Assembly: GCA_951804985.1 (NCBI GenBank)
Contig: OX638133.1
Location: 30,901,963-30,965,962 of the forward strand
DNA length: 64,000 bases
Source of the DNA: Dryomyza anilis
Lineage: Eukaryota > Arthropoda > Insecta > Diptera > Dryomyzidae
Direction of reading: 5' to 3'
The notes below the pieces were generated by a model. The model made no database searches and was not told the DNA's origin. It saw only the letters and a list, made by a program, of their open reading frames with translations. Positions 13,001 through 24,243 of the stretch are shown in pieces. The position numbers and the translations under genes are program-made. Within the stretch, counting starts at the first letter, position 1, and every line of letters begins with the position of its first letter.

Positions 13001-14390
13001 TTCATTGTAAATTTCATATAATTCGATCGGTGGGTTCCGGAATAATAAGGTTTTGAAAATCGATTTTTAAACATTTTCTTTAATTGGCCGTAACTCCTAA
13101 ACGGAGCGTCCTAGAGGGTCGAAAGTAGGCGCATTTTATAGACATTTCGTTCGGTGGGTTCCGGAATAATAAGGTTTTGAAAATCGATTTTTAAACATTT
13201 TCTTTAATTGGCGGTAACTCCTAAACGGAGCGTCCTAGAGGGTCGAAAGTAGGCACATTATAGACATTTAATGCATAATTTTTCATTGTAAATTTCATAT
13301 AATTCGATCGGTGGGTTCCGGAATAATAAGGTTTTGAAAATCGATTTTTAAACATTTTCTTTAATTGGCCGTAACTCCTAAACGGAGCGTCCTAGAGGGT
13401 CGAAAGTAGGCGCATTTTATAGACATTTCGTTCGGTGGGTTCCGGAATAATAAGGTTTTGAAAATCGATTTTTAAACATTTTCTTTAATTGGCCGTAACT
13501 CCTAAACGGAGCGTCCTAGAGGGTCGAAAGTAGGCGCATTTTATAGACATTTAATGCATAATTTTTCATTGTAAATTTCATATAATTCGATCGGTGGGTT
13601 CCGGAATAATAAGGTTTTGAAAATCGATTTTTAAACATTTTCTTTAATTGGCCGTAACTCCTAAACGGAGCGTCCTAGAGGGTCGAAAGTAGGCGCATTT
13701 TATAGACATTTAATGCATAATTTTTCATTGTAAATTTCATATAATTCGATCGGTGGGTTCCGGAATAATAAGGTTTTGAAAATCGATTTTTAAACATTTT
13801 CTTCAATTGGCCGTAACTCCTAAACGGAGCGTCCTAGAGGGTCGAAAGTAGGCGCATTTTATAGACATTTAATGCATAATTTTAAGGTTTTGAAAATCGA
13901 TTTTTAAACATTTTCTTTAATTGGCCGTAACTCCTAAACGGAGCGTCCTAGAGGGTCGAAAGTAGGCGCATTTTATAGACATTTCGTTCGGTGGGTTCCG
14001 GAATAATAAGGTTTTGAAAATCGATTTTTAAACATTTTCTTTAATTGGCCGTAACTCCTAAACGGAGCGTCCTAGAGGGTCGAAAGTAGGCGCATTTTAT
14101 AGACATTTAATGCATAATTTTTTATTTTAAATTTCATATAATTCGATCGGTGGGTTCCGGAATAATAAGGTTTTGAAAATCGATTTTTAAACATTTTCTT
14201 CAATTGGCCGTAACTCCTAAACGGAGCGTCCTAGAGGGTCGAAAGTAGGCGCATTTTATAGACATTTCGTTCGGTGGGTTCGGGAATAATAAGGTTTTGA
14301 AAATCGATTTTTAAACATTTTCTTTAATTGGCCGTAACTCCTAAACGGAGCGTCCTAGAGGGTCGAAAGTAGGCGCATTTTATAGACATT
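10085..14390 (+). repeat. Mixed L/S satellite region
   Basis: It begins with a third copy of the GGTTTTGACTCC junction and the AGGCACATTATAG marker (10,250 = 7318 + 2,932), but leaves the pattern of copies 1 and 2 within a few hundred bases. The marker recurs at 11,593, 12,528 and 13,251. S units occur in runs (about 10,860-11,520 and 12,000-12,470). Odd junctions include a core-less unit at about 11,716 (CCGTAACGCATTTTATAG) and a truncated AT-rich half near 13,884 (GCATAATTTTAAGGTTTTG). Any apparent small protein here is translated satellite. Confidence 0.85.
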
Positions 14391-16283
14391 TAATGCATAA
14401 TTTTTCACTGTAAATTTCATATAATTCGATCGGTGGGTTCCAGAATAATAAGGTTTTGAAAATCGATTTTTAAACATTTTCTTTAATTGGCCGTAACTCC
14501 TAAACGGAGCGTCCTAGAGGGTCGAAAGTAGGCGCATTTTATAGACATTTAATGCATAATTTTTCACTGTAAATTTCATATAATTCGATCGGTGGGTTCC
14601 AGAATAATAAGGTTTTGAAAATCGATTTTTAAACATTTTCTTTAATTGGCCGTAACTCCTAAACGGAGCGTCCTAGAGGGTCGAAAGTAGGCGCATTTTA
14701 TAGACATTTAATGCATAATTTTTCATTGTAAATTTCATATAATTCGATCGGTGGGTTCCAGAATAATAAGGTTTTGAAAATCGATTTTTAAACATTTTCT
14801 TCAATTGGCCGTAACTCCTAAACGGAGCGTCCTAGAGGGTCGAAAGTAGGCGCATTTTATAGACATTTAATGCATAATTTTTCATTGTAAATTTCATATA
14901 ATTCGATCGGTGGGTTCCAGAATAATAAGGTTTTGAAAATCGATTTTTAAACATTTTCTTCAATTGGCCGTAACTCCTAAACGGAGCGTCCTAGAGGGTC
15001 GAAAGTAGGCGCATTTTATAGACATTTAATGCATAATTTTTCATTGTAAATTTCATATAATTCGATCGGTGGGTTCCAGAATAATAAGGTTTTGAAAATC
15101 GATTTTTAAACATTTTCTTCAATTGGCCGTAACTCCTAAACGGAGCGTCCTAGAGGGTCGAAAGTAGGCGCATTTTATAGACATTTAATGCATAATTTTT
15201 CATTGTAAATTTCATATAATTCGATCGGTGGGTTCCAGAATAATAAGGTTTTGAAAATCGATTTTTAAACATTTTCTTTAATTGGCCGTAACTCCTAAAC
15301 GGAGCGTCCTAGAGGGTCGAAAATAGGCGCATTTTATAGACATTTAATGCATAATTTTTCACTGTAAATTTCATATAATTCGATCGGTGGGTTCCAGAAT
15401 AATAAGGTTTTGAAAATCGATTTTTAAACATTTTCTTTAATTGGCCGTAACTCCTAAACGGAGCGTCCTAGAGGGTCGAAAGTAGGCGCATTTTATAGAC
15501 ATTTTCTTTAATTGGCCGTAACTCCTAAACGGAGCGTCCTAGAGGGTCGAAAGTAGGCGCATTTTATAGACATTTAATGCATAATTTTTCACTGTAAATT
15601 TCATATAATTCGATCGGTGGGTTCCAGAATAATAAGGTTTTGAAAATCGATTTTTAAACATTTTCTTTAATTGGCCGTAACTCCTAAACGGAGCGTCCTA
15701 GAGGGTCGAAAGTAGGCGCATTTTATAGACATTTAATGCATAATTTTTCATTGTAAATTTCATATAATTCGATCGGTGGGTTCCAGAATAATAAGGTTTT
15801 GAAAATCGATTTTTAAACATTTTCTTCAATTGGCCGTAACTCCTAAACGGAGCGTCCTAGAGGGTCGAAAGTAGGCGCATTTTATAGACATTTAATGCAT
15901 AATTTTTCATTGTAAATTTCATATAATTCGATCGGTGGGTTCCAGAATAATAAGGTTTTGAAAATCGATTTTTAAACATTTTCTTCAATTGGCCGTAACT
16001 CCTAAACGGAGCGTCCTAGAGGGTCGAAAGTAGGCGCATTTTATAGACATTTAATGCATAATTTTTCATTGTAAATTTCATATAATTCGATCGGTGGGTT
16101 CCAGAATAATAAGGTTTTGAAAATCGATTTTTAAACATTTTCTTTAATTGGCCGTAACTCCTAAACGGAGCGTCCTAGAGGGTCGAAAGTAGGCGCATTT
16201 TATAGACATTTAATGCATAATTTTTCATTGTAAATTTCATATAATTCGATCGGTGGGTTCCAGAATAATAAGGTTTTGAATCG
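14391..16283 (+). repeat. L-only satellite with TTCCAGAA variants
   Basis: Nearly every unit is 159 bp and carries TTCCAGAATAATAAGG instead of TTCCGGAATAATAAGG. CACTGTAAATTTC and CATTGTAAATTTC alternate, and CTTCAATTGG or CTTTAATTGG precedes the core. A truncated unit lies near 15,500, where TTTTATAGACATT runs straight into TTTCTTTAATTGG. The rare GAAAATAGGCGC variant at 15,319 recurs at 18,277, so part of this region is duplicated 2,958 bp downstream, across the inversion. It ends in the abrupt junction GGTTTTGAATCGTACTTTCG at 16,271-16,290, where orientation flips. Confidence 0.87.
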
Positions 16284-17236
16284 TACTTTCGACCCTCTAG
16301 GACGCTCCGTTTAGGAGTTACGGCCAATTGAAGAAAATGTTTAAAAATCGATTTTCAAAACCTTATTATTCTGGAACCCACCGATCGAATTATATGAAAT
16401 TTACAATGAAAAATTATGCATTAAATGTCTATAAAATGCGCCTACTTTCGACCCTCTAGGACGCTCCGTTTAGGAGTTACGGCCAATTAAAGAAAATGTT
16501 TAAAAATCGATTTTCAAAACCTTATTATTCTGGAACCCACCGATCGAATTATATGAAATTTACAGTGAAAAATTATGCATTAAATGTCTATAAAATGCGC
16601 CTACTTTCGACCCTCTAGGACGCTCCGTTTAGGAGTTACGGCCAATTGAAGAAAATGTTTAAAAATCGATTTTCAAAACCTTATTATTCTGGAACCCACC
16701 GATCGAATTATATGAAATTTACAATGAAAAATTATGCATTAAATGTCTATAAAATGCGTTACGGCCAATTAAAGAAAATGTTTAAAAATCGATTTTCAAA
16801 ACCTTATTATTCCGGAACCCACCGATCGCATTATATCAAATTAACAATGAAAAATTATGCATTAAATGTCTATAAAATGCGCCTACTTTCGACCCTCTAG
16901 GACGCTCCGTTTAGGAGTTACGGCCAATTAAAGAAAATGTTTAAAAATCGATTTTCAAAACCTTATAATTCTGGAACCCACCGATCGAATTATATGAAAT
17001 TTACAATGAAAAATTATGCATTAAATGTCTATAAAATGCGCCTACTTTCGACCCTCTAGGACGCTCCGTTTAGGAGTTACGGCCAATTGAAGAAAATGTT
17101 TAAAAATCGATTTTCAAAACCTTATTATTCTGGAACCCACCGATCGAATTATATGAAATTTACAATGAAAAATTATGCATTAAATGTCTATAAAATGCGC
17201 CTACTTTCGACCCTCTAGGACGCTCCGTTTAGGAGT
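16284..17236 (-). repeat. Inverted satellite segment (left palindrome arm plus 65-bp spacer)
   Basis: This is the only part of the array with monomers on the minus strand: the plus strand reads TACTTTCGACCCTCTAGG, the complement of the usual core. Positions 16,284-17,171 are the reverse complement of 17,237-18,124 (mirror rule p to 34,408 - p), including the rare core-less junction (GCGTTACGGCC at 16,757) and the GCATTATATCAAATTAAC variant. I found one mismatch by eye, at 16,967/17,441. Positions 17,172-17,236 are the 65-bp spacer between the arms. The open frames in both arms encode the same translated satellite and are not genes. Confidence 0.9.
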
Positions 17237-18124
17237 TTTTCATTGTAAATTTCATATAATTCGATCGGTGGGTTCCAGAATAATAAGGTTTTGAAAATCG
17301 ATTTTTAAACATTTTCTTCAATTGGCCGTAACTCCTAAACGGAGCGTCCTAGAGGGTCGAAAGTAGGCGCATTTTATAGACATTTAATGCATAATTTTTC
17401 ATTGTAAATTTCATATAATTCGATCGGTGGGTTCCAGAATAATAAGGTTTTGAAAATCGATTTTTAAACATTTTCTTTAATTGGCCGTAACTCCTAAACG
17501 GAGCGTCCTAGAGGGTCGAAAGTAGGCGCATTTTATAGACATTTAATGCATAATTTTTCATTGTTAATTTGATATAATGCGATCGGTGGGTTCCGGAATA
17601 ATAAGGTTTTGAAAATCGATTTTTAAACATTTTCTTTAATTGGCCGTAACGCATTTTATAGACATTTAATGCATAATTTTTCATTGTAAATTTCATATAA
17701 TTCGATCGGTGGGTTCCAGAATAATAAGGTTTTGAAAATCGATTTTTAAACATTTTCTTCAATTGGCCGTAACTCCTAAACGGAGCGTCCTAGAGGGTCG
17801 AAAGTAGGCGCATTTTATAGACATTTAATGCATAATTTTTCACTGTAAATTTCATATAATTCGATCGGTGGGTTCCAGAATAATAAGGTTTTGAAAATCG
17901 ATTTTTAAACATTTTCTTTAATTGGCCGTAACTCCTAAACGGAGCGTCCTAGAGGGTCGAAAGTAGGCGCATTTTATAGACATTTAATGCATAATTTTTC
18001 ATTGTAAATTTCATATAATTCGATCGGTGGGTTCCAGAATAATAAGGTTTTGAAAATCGATTTTTAAACATTTTCTTCAATTGGCCGTAACTCCTAAACG
18101 GAGCGTCCTAGAGGGTCGAAAGTA
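17237..18124 (+). repeat. Right arm of the 888-bp palindrome
   Basis: This is array sequence in the normal orientation whose reverse complement lies at 16,284-17,171. It starts at a junction inside a monomer, GGAGTTTTTCATTGTAAATT, where the end of the inverted segment is fused to the AT-rich half. It includes the TTAATTTGATATAATGCG variant (about 17,573) and the core-less junction CCGTAACGCATTTTATAG (17,644). Similar units appear again at about 18,790-18,880. Confidence 0.88.
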
Positions 18125-21100
18125 GGCGCATTTTATAGACATTTAATGCATAATTTTTCATTGTAAATTTCATATAATTCGATCGGTGGGTTCCAGAATA
18201 ATAAGGTTTTGAAAATCGATTTTTAAACATTTTCTTTAATTGGCCGTAACTCCTAAACGGAGCGTCCTAGAGGGTCGAAAATAGGCGCATTTTATAGACA
18301 TTTAATGCATAATTTTTCACTGTAAATTTCATATAATTCGATCGGTGGGTTCCAGAATAATAAGGTTTTGAAAATCGATTTTTAAACATTTTCTTTAATT
18401 GGCCGTAACTCCTAAACGGAGCGTCCTAGAGGGTCGAAAGTAGGCGCATTTTATAGACATTTAATGCATAATTTTTCATTGTAAATTTCATATAATTCGA
18501 TCGGTGGGTTCCAGAATAATAAGGTTTTGAAAATCGATTTTTAAACATTTTCTTCAATTGGCCGTAACTCCTAAACGGAGCGTCCTAGAGGGTCGAAAGT
18601 AGGCGCATTTTATAGACATTTTCATTGTAAATTTCATATAATTCGATCGGTGGGTTCCAGAATAATAAGGTTTTGAAAATCGATTTTTAAACATTTTCTT
18701 TAATTGGCCGTAACTCCTAAACGGAGCGTCCTAGAGGGTCGAAAGTAGGCGCATTTTATAGACATTTAATGCATAATTTTTCATTGTTAATTTGATATAA
18801 TGCGATCGGTGGGTTCCGGAATAATAAGGTTTTGAAAATCGATTTTTAAACATTTTCTTTAATTGGCCGTAACGCATTTTATAGACATTTAATGCATAAT
18901 TTTTCACTGTAAATTTCATATAATTCGATCGGTGGGTTCCAGAATAATAAGGTTTTGAAAATCGATTTTTAAACATTTTCTTTAATTGGCCGTAACTCCT
19001 AAACGGAGCGTCCTAGAGGGTCGAAAGTAGGCGCATTTTATAGACATTTAATGCATAATTTTTCATTGTTAATTTGATATAATGCGATCGGTGGGTTCCG
19101 GAATAATAAGGTTTTGAAAATCGATTTTTAAACATTTTCTTTAATTGGCCGTAACTCCTAAACGGAGCGTCCTAGAGGGTCGAAAGTAGGCGCATTTTAT
19201 AGACATTTAATGCATAATTTTTTATTTTAAATTTCATATAATTCGATCGGTGGGTTCCTGAATAATATGGTTTTGAAAATCGATTTTTAAACATTTTCTT
19301 TAATTGGCCGTAACTCCTAAACGGAGCGTCCTAGAGGGTCGAAAGTAGGCGCATTTTGTAGACATTTCGTTCGGTGGGTTCCGGAATAATAAGGTTTTGA
19401 AAATCGATTTTTAAACATTTTCTTTAATTGGCCGTAACTCCTAAACGGAGCGTCCTAGAGGGTCGAAAGTAGGCGCATTTTATAGACATTTAATGCATAA
19501 TTTTTCATTGTTAATTTGATATAATGCGATCGGTGGGTTCCGGAATAATAAGGTTTTGAAAATCGATTTTTAAACATTTTCTTTAATTGGCCGTAACTCC
19601 TAAACGGAGCGTCCTAGAGGGTCGAAAGTAGGCGCATTTTATAGACATTTCGTTCGGTGGGTTCGGGAATAATAAGGTTTTGAAAATCGATTTTTAAACA
19701 TTTTCTTTAATTGGCCGTAACTCCTAAACGGAGCGTCCTAGAGGGTCGAAAGTAGGCGCATTTTATAGACATTTAATGCATAATTTTTTATTTTAAATTT
19801 CATATAATTCGATCGGTGGGTTCCTGAATAATATGGTTTTGAAAATCGATTTTTAAACATTTTCTTTAATTGGCCGTAACTCCTAAACGGAGCGTCCTAG
19901 AGGGTCGAAAGTAGGCGCATTTTATAGACATTTCGTTCGGTGGGTTCGGGAATAATAAGGTTTTGAAAATCGATTTTTAAACATTTTCTTTAATTGGCCG
20001 TAACTCCTAAACGGAGCGTCCTAGAGGGTCGAAAGTAGGCGCATTTTATAGACATTTAATGCATAATTTTTTATTTTAAATTTCATATAATTCGATCGGT
20101 GGGTTCCGGAATAATATGGTTTTGAAAATCGATTTTTAAACATTTTCTTTAATTGGCCGTAACTCCTAAACGGAGCGTCCTAGAGGGTCGAAAGTAGGCG
20201 CATTTTATAGACATTTCGTTCGGTGGGTTCCGGAATAATAAGGTTTTGAAAATCGATTTTTAAACATTTTCTTTAATTGGCCGTAACTCCTAAACGGAGC
20301 GTCCTAGAGGGTCGAAAGTAGGCGCATTTTATAGACATTTCGTTCGGTGGGTTCCGGAATAATAAGGTTTTGAAAATCGATTTTTAAACATTTTCTTTAA
20401 TTGGCCGTAACTCCTAAACGGAGCGTCCTAGAGGGTCGAAAGTAGGCGCATTTTATAGACATTTAATGCATAATTTTTTATTTTAAATTTCATATAATTC
20501 GATCGGTGGGTTCCGGAATAATATGGTTTTGAAAATCGTTTTTTAAACATTTTCTTTTATTGGCCGTAACTCCTAAACGGAGCGTCCTAGAGGGTCGAAA
20601 GTAGGCGCATTTTATAGACATTTAATGCATAATTTTTCATTGTAAATTTCATATAATTCGATCGGTGGGTTCCGGAATAATAAGGTTTTGAAAATCGATT
20701 TTTAAACATTTTCTTCAATTGGCCGTAACTCCTAAACGGAGCGTCCTAGAGGGTCGAAAGTAGGCGCATTTTATAGACATTTCGTTCGGTGGGTTCGGGA
20801 ATAATAAGGTTTTGAAAATCGATTTTTAAAACGCATTTTATAGACATTTAATGCATAATTTTTCACTGTAAATTTCATATAATTCGATCGGTGGGTTCCA
20901 GAATAATAAGGTTTTGAAAATCGATTTTTAAACATTTTCTTCAATTGGCCGTAACTCCTAAACGGAGCGTCCTAGAGGGTCGAAAGTAGGCGCATTTTAT
21001 AGACATTTAATGCATAATTTTTCATTGTAAATTTCATATAATTCGATCGGTGGGTTCCGGAATAATAAGGTTTTGAAAATCGATTTTTAAACATTTTCTT

Positions 21101-23639
21101 TAATTGGCCGTAACTCCTAAACGGAGCGTCCTAGAGGGTCGAAAGTAGGCGCATTTTATAGACATTTCGTTCGGTGGGTTCCGGAATAATAAGGTTTTGA
21201 AAATCGATTTTTAAACATTTTCTTTAATTGGCCGTAACTCCTAAACGGAGCGTCCTAGAGGGTCGAAAGTAGGCGCATTTTATAGACATTTAATGCATAA
21301 TTTTTCATTGTAAATTTCATATAATTCGATCGGTGGGTTCCGGAATAATATGGTTTTGAAAATCGATTTTTAAACATTTTCTTTAATTGGCCGTAACTCC
21401 TAAACGGAGCGTCCTAGAGGGTCGAAAGTAGGCGCATTTTATAGACATTTCGTTCGGTGGGTTCCGGAATAATAAGGTTTTGAAAATCGATTTTTAAACA
21501 TTTTCTTTAATTGGCCGTAACTCCTAAACGGAGCGTCCTAGAGGGTCGAAGGTAGGCGCATTTTATAGACATTTAATGCATAATTTTTCATTGTAAATTT
21601 CATATAATTCGATCGGTGGGTTCCGGAATAATAAGGTTTTGAAAATCGATTTTTAAACATTTTCTTTAATTGGCCGTAACTCCTAAACGGAGCGTCCTAG
21701 AGGGTCGAAAGTAGGCGCATTTTATAGACATTTCGTTCGGTGGGTTCCGGAATAATAAGGTTTTGAAAATCGATTTTTAAACATTTTCTTTAATTGGCCG
21801 TAACTCCTAAACGGAGCGTCCTAGAGGGTCGAAAGTAGGCGTATTTTATAGACATTTCGTTCGGTGGGTTCCGGAATAATAAGGTTTTGAAAATCGATTT
21901 TTAAACATTTTCTTTAATTGGCCGTAACTGCTAAACGGAGCGTCCTAGAGGGTCGAAAGTAGGCGCATTTTATAGACATTTAATGCATAATTTTTCATTG
22001 TTAATTTGATATAATTCGATCGGTGCGTTCCGGAATAATAAGGTTTTGAAAATCGATTTTTAAACATTTTCTTTAATTGGCCGTAACTCCTAAACGGAGC
22101 GTCCTAGAGGGTCGAAAGTAGGCGCATTTTATAGACATTTCGTTCGGTGGGTTCCGGAATAATAAGGTTTTGAAAATCGATTTTTAAACATTTTCTTTAA
22201 TTGGCCGTAACTCCTAAACGGAGCGTCCTAGAGGGTCGAAAGTAGGCGCATTTTATAGACATTTCGTTCGGTGGGTTCCGGAATAATAAGGTTTTGAAAA
22301 TCGATTTTTAAACATTTTCTTTAATTGGCCGTAACTCCTAAACGGAGCGTCCTAGAGGGTCGAAAGTAGGCGCATTTTATAGACATTTCGTTCGGTGGGT
22401 TCCGGAATAATAAGGTTTTGAAAATCGATTTTTAAACATTTTCTTTAATTGGCCGTAACTCCTAAACGGAGCGTCCTAGAGGGTCGAAAGTAGGCGCATT
22501 TTATAGACATTTCGTTCGGTGGGTTCCGGAATAATAAGGTTTTGAAAATCGATTTTTAAACATTTTCTTTAATTGGCCGTAACTCCTAAACGGAGCGTCC
22601 TAGAGGGTCGAAAGTAGGCGCATTTTATAGACATTTAATGCATAATTTTTTATTTTAAATTTCATATAATTCGATCGGTGGGTTCCGGAATAATATGGTT
22701 TTGAAAATCGATTTTTAAACATTTTCTTTAATTGGCCGTAACTCCTAAACGGAGCGTCCTAGAGGGTCGAAAGTAGGCGCATTTTATAGACATTTCGTTC
22801 GGTGGGTTCCGGAATAATAAGGTTTTGAAAATCGATTTTTAAACATTTTCTTTAATTGGCCGTAACTCCTAAACGGAGCGTCCTAGAGGGTCGAAAGTAG
22901 GCGCATTTTATAGACATTTCGTTCGGCGGGTTCCGGAATAATAAGGTTTTGAAAATCGATTTTTAAACATTTTCTTTAATTGGCCGTAACTCCTAAACGG
23001 AGCGTCCTAGAGGGTCGAAAGTAGGCGCATTTTATAGACATTTAATGCATAATTTTTTATTTTAAATTTCATATAATTCGATCGGTGGGTTCCGGAATAA
23101 TATGGTTTTGAAAATCGATTTTTAAACATTTTCTTTAATTGGCCGTAACTCCTAAACGGAGCGTCCTAGAGGGTCGAAAGTAGGCGCATTTTATAGACAT
23201 TTCGTTCGGTGGGTTCCGGAATAATAAGGTTTTGAAAATCGATTTTTAAACATTTTCTTTAATTGGCCGTAACTCCTAAACGGAGCGTCCTAGAGGGTCG
23301 AAAGTAGGCGCATTTTATAGACATTTCGTTCGGTGGGTTCCGGAATAATAAGGTTTTGAAAATCGATTTTTAAACATTTTCTTTAATTGGCCGTAACTCC
23401 TAAACGGAGCGTCCTAGAGGGTCGAAAGTAGGCGCATTTTATAGACATTTCGTTCGGTGGGTTCCGGAATAATAAGGTTTTGAAAATCGATTTTTAAACA
23501 TTTTCTTTAATTGGCCGTAACTCCTAAACGGAGCGTCCTAGAGGGTCGAAAGTAGGCGCATTTTATAGACATTTCGTTCGGTGGGTTCCGGAATAATATG
23601 GTTTTGAAAATCGATTTTTAAACATTTTCTTTAAACATT
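18125..23639 (+). repeat. Satellite: L-rich, then mixed L/S
   Basis: From 18,125 to about 19,050 the units are L with TTCCAGAA, and there is one truncated unit near 18,616 (TAGACATTTTCATTGTAAAT). From about 19,050 TTCCGGAA units return and S units are frequent again; several consecutive S units lie at 22,090-22,600 and 23,160-23,580. Minor variants include TTCCTGAATAATATGG (19,256 and 19,824), TTCGGGAATAATAAGG (19,663 and 19,946) and a unit broken near 20,828 (TTTTTAAAACGCATTTTATAG). Confidence 0.85.
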
Positions 23640-24243
23640 TTCATTGTAAATTTCATATAATTCGATCGGTGGGTTCTGGAATAATAAGGTTTTGAAAATC
23701 GATTTTTAAACATTTTCTTTAATTGGCCGTAACTCCTACACATTTTATAGACATTTAATGCATAATTTTTCATCGGTCGGTGGGTTCCGGAATAATAAGG
23801 TTTTGAAAATCGCATTTTACAGACATTTCGATCGGTGGGTTCCGGAATAATAAGGTTTTGAAAATCGATTTTTAAACATTTTCTTTAATTGGCCGTAACT
23901 CCTAAACGGAGCGTCCTAGAGGGTCGAAAGTAGGCGCATTTTATCGACATTTAATGCATAATTTTTCATTGCAAATTTCATATAATTCGATCGGTGGGTT
24001 CCGGAATAATAAGGTTTTGAAAATCTTTAATTGGCCGTAACTCCTAAACGGAGCGTCCTAGAGGGTCGAAAGTAGGCGCATTTTATAGACATTTAATGCA
24101 TAATTTTTCATTGTAAATTTCATATAATTCGATCGGTGGGTTCCGGAATAATAAGGTTTTGAAAATCGATTTTTAAACATTTTCTTTAATTGGCCGTAAC
24201 TGCTAAACGGAGCGTCCTAGAGGGTCGAAAGTAGGCGCATTTT
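23640..24243 (+). repeat. Composite satellite block, copy 1 of a 7,004-bp-spaced pair
   Basis: This run of unusual units is repeated at 30,644-31,247. In order it holds TTCTGGAATAATAAGG, a core deletion (CTCCTACACATTTTATAG), a shortened TTTTTCATCGGTCGGTGGG unit, AAAATCGCATTTTACAGAC, an S form with an unmutated GACATTTCGATCGG (23,822), and a 143-bp unit with TTGCAAATTTC and AAAATCTTTAATTGG. The matching sites in the other copy are displaced by exactly 7,004 bp (for example 23,811 and 30,815). Confidence 0.85.
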
